64,000 nt of DNA from Thermohahella caldifontis (GTDB lineage Bacteria; Pseudomonadota; Gammaproteobacteria; Pseudomonadales; Oleiphilaceae): contig NZ_CP154858.1 of assembly GCF_041153465.1 (NCBI RefSeq), positions 1 to 64,000 on the forward strand, given 5' to 3'. The notes under the pieces were generated by a model. That model made no database searches. It was not told the DNA's origin and worked only from the letters and a program-made list of their open reading frames with translations. Below, piece after piece: positions 12,325-20,599 of this stretch (position 1 is its first letter; every line of letters begins with the position of its first letter). The translations under genes and the position numbers were made by a program.

Positions 12325-13135
12325 CGGCTGGATCGACACTCACTGTCATCTGGATGCCTTTCTGAGGGCCGGTGATCTGGAGCGGGTGATATCGGATGCG
12401 CACGCGCAGGGCATCCGGGGCTGGATTGTGCCGGGGGTGGAACCTGGAAACTGGTCTCGGGTGCGGGCTGTTTGTGCAAGCACTCGGGGCGCTGCATTTG
12501 CGCTCGGCATACACCCCTGGTGGAGTCATGTTTGCCGGGGTGAGGCGCTTGAGGCGTTGGAAAATGCAGTGGGTGAAGCCATCAGGCGACATGAACCCAT
12601 TGTGGCAATAGGCGAATGTGGACTGGATCGCCTTCGTGGAGCCAGTCGTGCCCAGGAGGAGGGCTTGCTGGCACAGATCAGTCTGGCCAACCAGTTCGGC
12701 TTGCCGGTGATACTGCATTGTGTGCGTCGGCACGGGCGTCTTCTGGAGCTGTTGTCACGGTGTCCGCCTGAATATGGGTTTGTTGTCCATGCCTTTTCAG
12801 GTTCGGCCGAGGTGGCGCTGGGTTACGTGTCGCTGGGAGGATATATCGGGCTGGGCGGGCTGCTTGAGGACCGCAAAGCTGAGAAATGGCTGGCTGTACT
12901 GAGATCGGTGCCGAAGGAACGCATTCTGGTGGAAACGGATGCGCCGGACATGAAGGCAGCAGCATGGCCCGGGCGGCGCAACGAGCCGGCCAATCTGGCG
13001 CGTGTGGTGGAAAGGCTGGAAGCGTTGGAGAGTCAGACAACGGGTGAGCCTGATTTAGATTGGAAATGTATCCTGTCTTCAAACACTTGCCATCTGTTTT
13101 CCCGTTACGGGGCGATACAGGTGGAAAAGAGGTGA
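12314..13135 (+). CDS. TatD-family metal-dependent hydrolase/DNase
   Basis: A 273-residue amidohydrolase-fold protein. Metal ligands typical of TatD are visible: IDTHCHLD (7-14), GECGLD, the histidine in ILHCVRRHGR, HAFSG and ETDAPD. TatD enzymes are 3'-exonucleases linked to DNA repair or quality control, but substrates vary, so only the family is called. The start is a GTG that overlaps the end of prfC, suggesting coupling. The N-terminal YcfH/TatD signature begins directly after it, supporting the start choice. Confidence 0.88.
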   Translation: MNTDGWIDTHCHLDAFLRAGDLERVISDAHAQGIRGWIVPGVEPGNWSRVRAVCASTRGAAFALGIHPWWSHVCRGEALEALENAVGEAIRRHEPIVAIGECGLDRLRGASRAQEEGLLAQISLANQFGLPVILHCVRRHGRLLELLSRCPPEYGFVVHAFSGSAEVALGYVSLGGYIGLGGLLEDRKAEKWLAVLRSVPKERILVETDAPDMKAAAWPGRRNEPANLARVVERLEALESQTTGEPDLDWKCILSSNTCHLFSRYGAIQVEKR

Positions 13136-13289
13136 CTCGGGGCTGGATTTTTCAGATGCAGGCCCTTATAATTGCGCGCCCGGATTTGCATAAGATAATG
13201 TAAATGCCCCGTTGCGTTGTCGAGTGTGGAACCGAACCAAATCGAATTGAGTGGCTTCTGTGAGAGGCCGAAATCAAGGCGGGATATAG

Positions 13290-13718
13290 ATGAAAACGAT
13301 TAGCGCAAAACCTGAGACAGTCAAGCGTGACTGGTACGTCGTGGATGCGACAGATAAAACGCTCGGACGTCTGTCCACCGAGATTGCCCGTCGCCTGAGG
13401 GGCAAGCACAAGCCGGAATACACGCCGCACGTGGATACCGGTGATTACATTGTCGTGATCAATGCAGAGAAGGTGCGCGTCACCGGTCGCAAGGCTCAGG
13501 ACAAGAAATACTACCGTCATACCGGTTACCCTGGTGGTCTGCGTGAAATCAGCTTCGAGAAGCTGATTGCGCACAAGCCCGAGCGTGTGATCGAGTTGGC
13601 TGTAAAAGGCATGATGCCCCGCAATCCGCTGGGTCGCGCCATGCTGCGCAAACTGAAGGTGTATGCAGGCAGTGAGCATCCGCATACCGCACAGCAACCG
13701 ATCGAACTGAAACTGTAA
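13290..13718 (+). CDS. rplM: 50S ribosomal protein L13
   Basis: The 142-residue protein has the usual L13 length and sequence landmarks: DWYVVDATDKTLGRLSTE-type N-terminus, the GDYIVVINAEKVRVTG segment and GMMPRNPLGRAML near the C-terminus. L13 is an early-assembly protein of the large subunit. The ATG lies after a long 154-base leader that should hold the promoter. In many bacteria L13 autoregulates this transcript, and the leader is the place to look. It is followed 15 bases later by rpsI. Confidence 0.98.
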   Translation: MKTISAKPETVKRDWYVVDATDKTLGRLSTEIARRLRGKHKPEYTPHVDTGDYIVVINAEKVRVTGRKAQDKKYYRHTGYPGGLREISFEKLIAHKPERVIELAVKGMMPRNPLGRAMLRKLKVYAGSEHPHTAQQPIELKL

Positions 13719-13733
13719 GAGGAAGGTTAAGCT

Positions 13734-14126
13734 ATGGCTGTTACTCAATACTATGGAACTGGTCGCCGCAAGACTTCCTCTGCTCGTGTATTCATGAAGC
13801 CGGGCAGCGGTCAGATCACGATTAACCGCAAGCCGCTGGATCAGTATTTTGGTCGTGAAACGTCTCGCATGATTGTGCGTCAGCCGCTCGAGCTGGTTCA
13901 GATGACTGACAAGTTTGACGTGGTGGTGACGGTCAAGGGCGGTGGTCCTTCCGGTCAGGCCGGCGCGATTCGCCACGGTATCACGCGTGCGCTGATGAAC
14001 TATGACGAAACGCTGCGTCCGGCGCTGCGTCAGGCCGGCTTCGTGACTCGTGATGCCCGTGAGGTCGAGCGGAAGAAAGTGGGTCTGCGCAAGGCACGTC
14101 GCCGCCCGCAGTTCTCCAAGCGTTAA
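13734..14126 (+). CDS. rpsI: 30S ribosomal protein S9
   Basis: The 130-residue protein has the S9 signatures: YYGTGRRKTSSARVF at the N-terminus, GGGPSGQAGAIRHGI in the middle, and the basic tail RRRPQFSKR that reaches the P-site tRNA. It follows rplM with a GAGGAAGG ribosome site and completes the conserved L13-S9 operon. A strong terminator follows. Confidence 0.98.
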   Translation: MAVTQYYGTGRRKTSSARVFMKPGSGQITINRKPLDQYFGRETSRMIVRQPLELVQMTDKFDVVVTVKGGGPSGQAGAIRHGITRALMNYDETLRPALRQAGFVTRDAREVERKKVGLRKARRRPQFSKR

Positions 14127-14149
14127 TTTCGCGCTGGCGCTCAGAAACA

Positions 14150-14177
14150 ATACCCGGCCCTGCCGGGTATTTTTTTG
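14150..14177 (+). terminator. Terminator of rplM-rpsI
   Basis: ATACCCGGC and GCCGGGTAT (14150-14170) form a 9-bp stem with a CCT loop followed by a run of seven T. It is a textbook intrinsic terminator 24 bases after the rpsI stop. Confidence 0.92.
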
Positions 14178-14237
14178 TCTGCAGTGACTATAGTGTTCTT
14201 GATGTAAGGCAATTCCGGCATCTTGCTGAAGTGGTAT

Positions 14238-14253
14238 CGTGCTGGAGTTTCCT
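14238..14253. repeat. Left target-site duplication of the second IS
   Basis: CGTGCTGGAGTTTCCT (16 bases) recurs exactly at 15702-15717 and abuts the left IS end, as expected for a target duplication. Confidence 0.85.
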
Positions 14254-15701
14254 GTCAACCCAATTCTAAAATGTCCCCTTTTTACCAAAGCTAAAGTGTC
14301 CCCTTTGGGTATCCTGTTTCAGGAGGTTACCGACTGCCTGCCGGAGGCCGCTTTACCAACCGGAGAACGTCGCCATGGATGGTCCGGCGCGGGCTTTCTG
14401 CCTGAGGATGCCTTTTGTCTGGCTCTCGCCTTGTCGACACGTTGGTGGAGGCTTTTCTCGTCATCCAAAGGGACCGGGGGCTCGCCTTCGCTCAGGATTT
14501 GCCAATCCAGTTGATGCCCTTTGTGGAGCACCGTCACATGGCCATCCTGTGCTTCACAGATGGTGATCCGGGCGCCCCGGAGCCGATAGCCCTTTCCATA
14601 GCCGGTGAGCTGGTATTCCCGGTTCCTGAACTGAAAGGTCAGGTTCTTTGAGAGCTTTCGGTGGTTGTGCAGGCACAGGATGAGCGCCAGCTCCTCTGGT
14701 GTGTGCAGAACGGGGCGGTGAGCATCCGTGGCGTTCTGGGCGGGTTTGGCAAAGCGTGCGTTGAAATCGCGCATAAAGCCCGGCAGCCAGGCATTGGCGG
14801 TCTCAATGTCCGAGATGCCCGCAAGACGCAACTCCTTGACGAGGCGGTCCTGAAGCGTCTGGTTGGCACGCTCGACACGCCCCTTGGCCTGAGGGGTATT
14901 GGCATGAATGGGCTCGATATCCAGCGTTTTGAGAGCCCGGGTGAACTGGGTCAGCTCACCTTCGCGCTCGGGTTGGTTTACCCGGAAGATGCTGTGCTTG
15001 TCGGAATACAAAGCAGCGGGGCGGCCGTGCTCGGCCAGATAGCCTTGCAGTGTCTGCAGGTAAGCCCAGGTGGTCTCGGCCGGGGCGAAGCGTAATGCCA
15101 TCAGTTCACTGGTGGCGTCATCAATGAACACGATCAGGGTGCAGCGCGGGCCGCGCCCTTCAAACCAGTCATGTGGTGAGCCGTCAATCTGAATCAGCTC
15201 GCCGCGACAGGGCCGTCTGGGACGTCGCTGGTGAATCCGGGCGGCCTTGCGTTTTCCGGGTTTCCAGAGTCCGTCAGCGATCATCCACTGTCGGAGGGTC
15301 TCGGCTGACAGCTTGTATCCATGCAGTGCGGTGAGTTTTTCACAGGCAAGCGTTGGTCCGAAATCAGGGTAGCGTGTGCGAACCAGAGAGAGTACTTCCT
15401 TGCGCACGGCCCCGGGAATTGCATTGCCCGGGCGTTTACCGAGATGGCCGGAAACCAGTCCTGACGGCCCCTTCTGACGAAAGCGGGCGACCAGACGCTT
15501 AACTTGCCGGACACTCAGCCCAAGCTGCCGGGCAGCTTCCTGTTGCCGAAGCTGTTTTGCGGTCACCTGCTGAATGATTGCCAGCCGATCGATCGCTTTT
15601 TGCGTCATTGCAATGGTCTCCTCTGCCATTGCCCCCTCCTGTATCCCAAAAGGGGACATTTTAGAATTGCGAGAAGGGGACATTACAGCTTTGGGCTAAC
15701 A
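14254..15701 (-). mobile_element. Insertion sequence, ISNCY/IS1202-like, 1448 bp
   Basis: Terminal inverted repeats begin TGTCAACCCAATTCTA at the left and TGTTAGCCCAAAGCTG at the right, and both run into AATGTCCCCTT. A second inner copy of the AGTGTCCCC/AATGTCCCC motif lies 20-30 bases further in at both ends. The element holds one intact minus-strand transposase gene. The flanking 16-bp direct repeat is perfect. It splits the spacer between rpsI and petA, landing about 77 bases after the rpsI terminator and about 130 bases before petA. It is unrelated in nucleotide sequence to the IS at 5633-6980 but has the same TGT ends and long target duplication. Confidence 0.88.
14319..15629 (-). CDS. 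IS transposase, DDE type (ISNCY-like), 436 aa
   Basis: Transposase of the surrounding element. An N-terminal helix-turn-helix is visible in EAARQLGLSVRQVKRLVARF, followed by an integrase-fold core with acidic residues in IQIDGSPHDW, YSDKHSIFRVN and AKGRVERANQ. The C-terminal tail is basic and likely flexible. The ATG at 15629 is chosen because a strong CAGGAGGGGG ribosome site lies just before it; an upstream in-frame ATG at 15683 lies inside the terminal repeat and is less likely. The C-terminal end is close to the left inverted repeat, so the gene fills the element. There is no frameshift or internal stop. Confidence 0.9.
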   Translation of the reverse strand: MAEETIAMTQKAIDRLAIIQQVTAKQLRQQEAARQLGLSVRQVKRLVARFRQKGPSGLVSGHLGKRPGNAIPGAVRKEVLSLVRTRYPDFGPTLACEKLTALHGYKLSAETLRQWMIADGLWKPGKRKAARIHQRRPRRPCRGELIQIDGSPHDWFEGRGPRCTLIVFIDDATSELMALRFAPAETTWAYLQTLQGYLAEHGRPAALYSDKHSIFRVNQPEREGELTQFTRALKTLDIEPIHANTPQAKGRVERANQTLQDRLVKELRLAGISDIETANAWLPGFMRDFNARFAKPAQNATDAHRPVLHTPEELALILCLHNHRKLSKNLTFQFRNREYQLTGYGKGYRLRGARITICEAQDGHVTVLHKGHQLDWQILSEGEPPVPLDDEKSLHQRVDKARARQKASSGRKPAPDHPWRRSPVGKAASGRQSVTS

Positions 15702-15717
15702 CGTGCTGGAGTTTCCT
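15702..15717. repeat. Right target-site duplication of the second IS
   Basis: Exact copy of the 16 bases at 14238-14253, immediately outside the right IS end. Confidence 0.85.
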
Positions 15718-15829
15718 TGTATCGCAAGGGTAATTTCATTACTATGTGTGCCGTTTTTGATAGCGTGCTCTTGATAGAACTGGCGGCCTTCCGGTCGCCA
15801 TATAATGTGCCTGATGGGAGAAAGCCGGT

Positions 15830-16429
15830 ATGACACATGACGACGTAAATAAAAGTCGCCGTCGTTTCTTGGTAGGCGCAACCTCCGTTGTCGGTGGAGT
15901 GGGTGTCGTGGGTGCCGCGGTACCGTTTGTTGCGTCCTGGAATCCGAGCGCCAAGGCCAAGTCTGCAGGTGCACCTGTGAAGGTGAACATCAGCAAGCTT
16001 GAGCCGGGGCAGCAGATGATTGTTGAGTGGCGGGGCAAGCCCGTCTGGGTGGTGCGGCGCACACAGGAGATGCTGCAGAACATTGACAAGCTGATTGAGC
16101 AAGGGATCCTTGCCGACCCTCAGTCAGAGCGGGAGCAGCAGCCTCCGTATGCCAAGAACAAGTATCGGTCAATCAAGGATGAATATCTGATTGCGGTCGG
16201 CCTCTGTACTCATCTGGGTTGTTCTCCCAAGTACCGTCCGGAAGTCGGGCCGGAAGATCTGGGCGAGGAGTGGCTTGGGGGATTCTTCTGCCCGTGTCAT
16301 GGCTCGCGGTTCGATCTGGCGGGGCACGTATACAAGAGTGTGCCGGCGCCGACCAACCTGGTCATTCCTCCTCATCGCTACCTTGATGAGATAACGGTCG
16401 AAGTTGGTGTGGACCAGGAGGCTGCGTAA
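15830..16429 (+). CDS. petA: Ubiquinol-cytochrome c reductase, Rieske iron-sulfur subunit
   Basis: The 199-residue Rieske protein of the cytochrome bc1 complex passes electrons from ubiquinol to cytochrome c1. A twin-arginine signal SRRRFLVG (9-16) precedes a hydrophobic anchor, showing Tat-dependent insertion. The 2Fe-2S ligands are in CTHLGC (C126, H128, C131) and CPCHGSRF (C154, H157). The ATG has a GGGAGAAAG site six bases upstream. A TATAAT at 15801-15806 is a possible -10, but no good -35 pairs with it. The second insertion sequence lies about 110 bases upstream and may have changed the promoter region. The stop overlaps petB by one base. Confidence 0.96.
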   Translation: MTHDDVNKSRRRFLVGATSVVGGVGVVGAAVPFVASWNPSAKAKSAGAPVKVNISKLEPGQQMIVEWRGKPVWVVRRTQEMLQNIDKLIEQGILADPQSEREQQPPYAKNKYRSIKDEYLIAVGLCTHLGCSPKYRPEVGPEDLGEEWLGGFFCPCHGSRFDLAGHVYKSVPAPTNLVIPPHRYLDEITVEVGVDQEAA

Positions 16430-17664
16430 TGGAAAAGCTGATTAACTGGATTGATGCGCGCTTGCCGGTGGTGGCTGCTTTTGAACGCCACATGAGCAAG
16501 TACTATGCGCCGAAAAACTTCAATTTCTGGTATTTCTTCGGATCCCTGTCACTGGTTGTGCTGATCAACCAGCTCGTTACGGGTATCTGGCTTACCATGA
16601 GCTACAACCCGTCAGCGGAAGGTGCCTTTGCATCCGTTGAATACATCATGCGTGATGTGGAGTACGGCTGGCTGTTGCGCTACCTGCATTCGACAGGAGC
16701 ATCGGCCTTCTTCGTGGTTGTTTATCTGCACATGTTCCGGGGTCTGATGTACGGCTCCTACAAGAAGCCCCGCGAGCTGGTGTGGATCTTCGGTATGGCC
16801 ATTTATCTGGCGCTGATGGCGGAAGCCTTCATGGGCTATCTGCTGCCCTGGGGACAGATGTCGTACTGGGGGGCCCAGGTTATTGTCAGTCTGTTTGGCG
16901 CTATCCCGGTTGTGGGTGAGGATCTGGCTCAGTGGATCCGTGGTGACTATCTGATTTCAGGGATTACCCTGAACCGCTTCTTCGCGCTGCACGTTATCGC
17001 AATTCCGCTCGTACTTGTGGGGCTGGTCGTGCTGCACCTGCTTGCTCTGCATGAAGTCGGTTCCAACAACCCTGATGGCGTGGAAATCAAGAAGCACAAG
17101 GACGAGAACGGTGTGCCTCTGGACGGCATTCCCTTCCATCCCTACTACACGGTTCACGATATCGTTGCGCTGGTTGTTTTCCTGTTCGTGTTCTGTACCG
17201 TGGTGTTCTATTTCCCGGAAATGGGCGGCTACTTCCTGGAGAAGCCCAACTTTGAGGAGGCCAACCCCCTCAAGACACCTGAGCACATTGCACCCGTCTG
17301 GTACTTCACGCCGTTCTACGCCATGCTGCGTGCAGTGACCTATCCGCTTTTCGGAATGGATGCGAAATTCTGGGGTGTGGTGGTCATGGGAGCGGCCATT
17401 GCCATTCTGTTTGTCCTGCCTTGGCTGGATCGGAGCCCGGTCAAGTCCATTCGTTACAAGGGCGTGCTCAGCCGTATTTTCCTGTTTGCATTTGCGATTG
17501 CCTTCGTGGTGCTGGGATATCTTGGGGCGTTGCCCGCAACGCCAGGCCGTACGACTGTAGCTCAGATCATGACCGTGGTGTACTTCCTGTTCTTTATCCT
17601 GATGCCTTGGTACACCCGCGCTGAGAAGACCAAGCCAGAGCCGGAGAGGGTGACATGCAAATGA
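16429..17664 (+). CDS. petB: Cytochrome b of the bc1 complex
   Basis: The 411-residue polytopic subunit carries the two b hemes and both quinone sites. Seen in order: the N-terminal helix with NFWYFFGSLSL, transmembrane segments with the heme-ligand histidines in LLRYLHSTGAS and VVYLHMFRGLMYGS, the second pair in FFALHVIAIPL and VVLHLLALHEVG, and the Qo-site motif PEWY replaced by its usual family variant PVWYFTPFYAMLRA. It is a full-length cytochrome b, not split into b6 and subunit IV. It starts at the petA stop and overlaps petC by ten bases, so the three genes form one operon. Confidence 0.97.
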   Translation: MEKLINWIDARLPVVAAFERHMSKYYAPKNFNFWYFFGSLSLVVLINQLVTGIWLTMSYNPSAEGAFASVEYIMRDVEYGWLLRYLHSTGASAFFVVVYLHMFRGLMYGSYKKPRELVWIFGMAIYLALMAEAFMGYLLPWGQMSYWGAQVIVSLFGAIPVVGEDLAQWIRGDYLISGITLNRFFALHVIAIPLVLVGLVVLHLLALHEVGSNNPDGVEIKKHKDENGVPLDGIPFHPYYTVHDIVALVVFLFVFCTVVFYFPEMGGYFLEKPNFEEANPLKTPEHIAPVWYFTPFYAMLRAVTYPLFGMDAKFWGVVVMGAAIAILFVLPWLDRSPVKSIRYKGVLSRIFLFAFAIAFVVLGYLGALPATPGRTTVAQIMTVVYFLFFILMPWYTRAEKTKPEPERVTCK

Positions 17665-18416
17665 AACAGTTGATCAAAGTTCTGGCCGTCGTGCTGTGGA
17701 TGCCCATGGCATGGGCCTCGGTAGGCAATGTGCACCTCGACAAGGTGTCAGTGGATATTCGTGATCAGGCGTCTCTTCAGCGTGGCGTGAAGCTGTTCAC
17801 GAACTACTGTCTCGGCTGTCACAGCATGAAGTACAGCCGCTATGAGCGGATTGCCAACGATGCGGGTATCCCGAACGAAGTGTACGAGAAAAACCTGATC
17901 TTTGGTGATGACAAGATCGGCTCACTGATGACCATTGCCATGGACAGCAAGGACAGCAAGACCTGGTTCGGTGCCACACCGCCGGATCTCACGCTCGTTG
18001 CACGGCTCCGTGGCGCAGACTGGTTGTATTCCTACCTGCGCGGCTTCTACAAGGATGAGTCACGTCCCTGGGGTGTCAACAATGTGGTCTTCAAGGACGT
18101 GGGTATGCCCCATGTGCTGGTGGAGTTGCAGGGTCTGTGTGCCAAGCCGCCTCATATTGGTGCGGTCACCGAGATCGACCCGTTGAGTGGTCAGGTCAAG
18201 GGCAAGAGCGGCTGCGAAGAGTTTGCCATGAAGGGCAGCATGACTCCTGAGGAATATGATGCCGCCATGCGCGATCTGGTGAACTTCCTGGTTTACGTCG
18301 GCGAACCGGCACGCCTTCAGGCAGAAGCCATTGCGCCCTGGGTACTTGGCTTCCTGGTGATACTGTTCATCTTCGCGTACCTCCTGAACAAGGAGTATTG
18401 GAAGGACGTACACTGA
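17655..18416 (+). CDS. petC: Cytochrome c1 of the bc1 complex
   Basis: The 253-residue membrane-anchored c-type cytochrome accepts electrons from the Rieske protein and passes them to soluble cytochrome c. An N-terminal Sec signal peptide ends near AWAS (about residue 22); the heme attachment site is CLGCH (52-56); the distal methionine is probably in GMPHVLVELQG; and a C-terminal membrane anchor runs about residues 230-247 before the charged tail. A second ATG six bases downstream is an alternative start. It ends the petABC operon and is followed by a hairpin. Confidence 0.96.
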   Translation: MQMKQLIKVLAVVLWMPMAWASVGNVHLDKVSVDIRDQASLQRGVKLFTNYCLGCHSMKYSRYERIANDAGIPNEVYEKNLIFGDDKIGSLMTIAMDSKDSKTWFGATPPDLTLVARLRGADWLYSYLRGFYKDESRPWGVNNVVFKDVGMPHVLVELQGLCAKPPHIGAVTEIDPLSGQVKGKSGCEEFAMKGSMTPEEYDAAMRDLVNFLVYVGEPARLQAEAIAPWVLGFLVILFIFAYLLNKEYWKDVH

Positions 18417-18447
18417 AGTCTTGGTGTATAATCCGACCGTTTTGACC

Positions 18448-18487
18448 GGTTCCGGTGTGCTGCGGTGCACCGGAGCCGTTTGCGTTT
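18448..18487 (+). terminator. Probable terminator after petABC
   Basis: GGTTCCGGTG (18448-18457) and CACCGGAGCC (18468-18477) form a 10-bp stem with one G-U pair, followed by GTTTGCGTTT. The tail is only partly T-rich, so it could be leaky and let some transcription into sspA. A TATAAT at 18427-18432 just upstream may be a -10 for sspA, but lacks a good -35. Confidence 0.55.
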
Positions 18488-18526
18488 AAATTTCCTGGAC
18501 TGATGCCACTGGCGTGAGGTGATTCC

Positions 18527-19156
18527 ATGGCGATCGTGACAAAGCGATCTTCAATGACTTTTTTTTCCGACCCGCTGAGCCACTACAGCCACCGCGTGCG
18601 CATTGTGCTCGCGGAAAAGGGCGTGGCAGTGGATATTATAAATGTGAACCCGGATGACCTGCCTCAGGAACTGGCGGACTACAATCCTTACAACACTCTG
18701 CCCACTCTGGTGGATCGGGAGCTTTCCCTGTACCAACCGAATATCATCATGGAGTATCTGGATGAGCGGTTTCCGCATCCGCCTCTGTTGCCGGTTTATC
18801 CGGTAGAGCGCGCACAGAGTCGTCTGCTGATGTACCGGGTCGACCGGGACTGGAGTCCGCTGGTGGATCGTATCATTGCTCAGCCGGACGGTGCCGATGC
18901 CGACGCGGCTCGCAAGGAGCTGGCAGAAAGCCTCACCAGTATTTCGCCGATCTTTGAGGACAAGGAATTCTTCATGCGCGAGGAGTTCTCGCTGATCGAC
19001 TGTGTCGTTGCGCCGATTCTCTGGCGCCTGGACTACCTGGGCGTCAAGCTGCCCGAAAAGCCCACCCGGCCGCTGCGTCGTTACATGGATCGACTGTTCA
19101 AGCGCGAATCTTTCAAGGCAAGCTTGTCTGAACTTGAACAGGAGATGCGTGCCTGA
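18527..19156 (+). CDS. sspA: Stringent starvation protein A
   Basis: A 209-residue glutathione-S-transferase-fold protein that binds RNA polymerase and modulates transcription under starvation and acid stress. The thioredoxin-like N-terminal domain has FFSDPLSHYSHRVRIVLAEK, and NPYNTLPTLVDRELSLY with the cis-proline typical of SspA. The C-terminal half is the all-helical GST domain. Family members lack GST activity. The gene sits between petC and sspB, a widely conserved gammaproteobacterial and betaproteobacterial order, and its stop overlaps sspB by one base. Confidence 0.95.
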   Translation: MAIVTKRSSMTFFSDPLSHYSHRVRIVLAEKGVAVDIINVNPDDLPQELADYNPYNTLPTLVDRELSLYQPNIIMEYLDERFPHPPLLPVYPVERAQSRLLMYRVDRDWSPLVDRIIAQPDGADADAARKELAESLTSISPIFEDKEFFMREEFSLIDCVVAPILWRLDYLGVKLPEKPTRPLRRYMDRLFKRESFKASLSELEQEMRA

Positions 19157-19572
19157 TGCCTGACAGGCCGATGACCAGCAGTCGCCCTTACCTGATCAGG
19201 GCGCTGAACGAGTGGATCCTCGACAACGGGCTCACGCCTTACCTGGTTGTGGATGCCGGTTGTACCGGGGTGGATGTCCCCTCCGATTACGTCAGCGCGG
19301 GTCAGATCGTGCTGAATATCAGCCCCGGAGCTGTTCGGGGGTTGACGCTGGGTAACGAGTGGATCGAGTTCAGTGCCCGTTTTGGCGGTGTGCCGACCGC
19401 TGTGAGGGTGCCCGTCCGTGCGGTGCTGGCCGTCTATGCAAGGGAGAATGGTCAGGGGATGGTTTTCGGGGCTGAGCCCGGTTTCCACCCGGATCCGGAC
19501 GATACGCCGCCCTCGGATGAGCCGCCAAAGGCACCTGGTTCGGGGAAGCCGCATCTGAAAGTGGTCAAGTAA
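19156..19572 (+). CDS. sspB: ClpXP specificity-enhancing factor SspB
   Basis: The 138-residue adaptor delivers ssrA-tagged proteins to ClpXP. The folded substrate-binding domain (about 8-110) has RPYLIRALNEWILDNGLTPY and the GNEWIEFSARFGG segment. A flexible, proline- and charge-rich linker leads to the C-terminal GKPHLKVVK, which matches the XB motif that docks on ClpX. It is co-transcribed with sspA. A convergent-gene terminator begins three bases after the stop. Confidence 0.95.
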   Translation: MPDRPMTSSRPYLIRALNEWILDNGLTPYLVVDAGCTGVDVPSDYVSAGQIVLNISPGAVRGLTLGNEWIEFSARFGGVPTAVRVPVRAVLAVYARENGQGMVFGAEPGFHPDPDDTPPSDEPPKAPGSGKPHLKVVK

Positions 19573-19574
19573 AC

Positions 19575-19602
19575 ATGAAGCCCGCCACTAGGCGGGCTTC
19601 AT
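19575..19602. terminator. Bidirectional terminator between sspB and diaA/gmhA
   Basis: ATGAAGCCCGCC (19575-19586) and GGCGGGCTTCAT (19591-19602) form a perfect 12-bp stem with an ACTA loop between two convergent genes. T-rich tails are weak on both sides, but stem strength and position make a shared terminator likely. Confidence 0.75.
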
Positions 19603-19635
19603 CTATCGGGTGTGACTCGCCAAACGCTTTTCCGG

Positions 19636-20235
19636 TTACTCTGCCGGACCAAAAATCTGATTGTCGATGTAGTCGCAAAGACTATGAATCACTAGCAGGT
19701 GAACTTCCTGGATGCGCGCAGTCGAGTCTGCCGGCACGCGAATCTCTACATCTTCGGGGCGAATCAGTGACGCCATGTTGCCGCCATTCTTGCCTGTCAG
19801 GGCGACAATCCGCATGTCGCGGTCCTGAGCTGCCTTGATGGCCTGAATCACGTTGGCGGAGTTGCCGCTGGTGGAGATGGCCAGCAGTATGTCGCCACTC
19901 TGACCCAAGGCCCTGATCTGTTTCGCGAACACATCATTGTAGTGATAGTCATTGGCGATTGAGGTCAGTGTCGATGTATCTGTCGTCAGCGCGATCGCCG
20001 GCAGACTGGGCCTCTCCCGTTCAAAACGGTTGAGAAGCTCCGAGGAAAAATGCTGCGAGTCGCCGGCCGATCCACCATTGCCACAACACAAAATCTTGTG
20101 GTCGGAGAGCAGCGCTTCCACCATGATTTGTCCGGCTTCCGCGATGGATTGGGGTAGGGTGGCCAGAGCCTGCTGTTTGGTCTCAATGCTGGCCATGAAC
20201 AGGGATTGAATACGGGCTATCGGGTCCATTGTCAT
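19636..20235 (-). CDS. diaA: SIS-domain protein, DiaA/GmhA family
   Basis: A 199-residue sugar-isomerase-fold protein. The phosphosugar-binding features are clear: CCGNGGSAGDSQHFSSEL, TTDTSTLTSIANDY and STSGNSANVIQA. Two related families share these: GmhA (sedoheptulose-7-phosphate isomerase for LPS heptose) and DiaA (DnaA-binding regulator of replication initiation). The neighbours lpoA, yraN and rsmI on this side match the DiaA locus of E. coli, so DiaA is preferred. The gene name gmhA is an acceptable alternative. It is transcribed with yraN, 19 bases downstream of it. Confidence 0.85.
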   Translation of the reverse strand: MTMDPIARIQSLFMASIETKQQALATLPQSIAEAGQIMVEALLSDHKILCCGNGGSAGDSQHFSSELLNRFERERPSLPAIALTTDTSTLTSIANDYHYNDVFAKQIRALGQSGDILLAISTSGNSANVIQAIKAAQDRDMRIVALTGKNGGNMASLIRPEDVEIRVPADSTARIQEVHLLVIHSLCDYIDNQIFGPAE

Positions 20236-20254
20236 TCCTGGTTTGGTGTTGGCT

Positions 20255-20599
20255 TTAAAACGCGTTCTGTATCCACTCGGGCGTATCGGAGGTAAAGCTT
20301 ACCACATCAAAGCGGCAGGGCGGTTGGCTTGCCAGCCGCTGAAGATAGAATTCTGCCGTGCGTCTGAGTTTGCGTTGTTTTGCTGGCGTGATCTGTTCGA
20401 GTGGTGAGGCAAAAAGGTCCGTACGGCGGTACTTCACCTCAACGAAGACCAGTGTATCGCCGTCCTGCATGATCAGGTCGATTTCGCCGGTCTTGCAGCG
20501 AAAGTTGCGCGTGACCGGCTCCAGTCCCTTTGACCTGAGCCAGGCTTCGGCCCGGGCTTCCCACTTGAAACCGGTAATCTGGGTTGGGCTGTGAGTCAT
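20255..20599 (-). CDS. yraN: UPF0102 family protein YraN
   Basis: The 114-residue protein has the family core with GFKWEARAEAWLRSKGLEPV and a nuclease-like D...E-x-K pattern in GEIDLIMQDGDTLVFVEVKYR, a Holliday-junction resolvase/restriction-endonuclease-like fold. Its biological role is unknown. It overlaps the end of lpoA by four bases and precedes the DiaA-like gene, the same order as lpoA-yraN-diaA in E. coli. Confidence 0.93.
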   Translation of the reverse strand: MTHSPTQITGFKWEARAEAWLRSKGLEPVTRNFRCKTGEIDLIMQDGDTLVFVEVKYRRTDLFASPLEQITPAKQRKLRRTAEFYLQRLASQPPCRFDVVSFTSDTPEWIQNAF

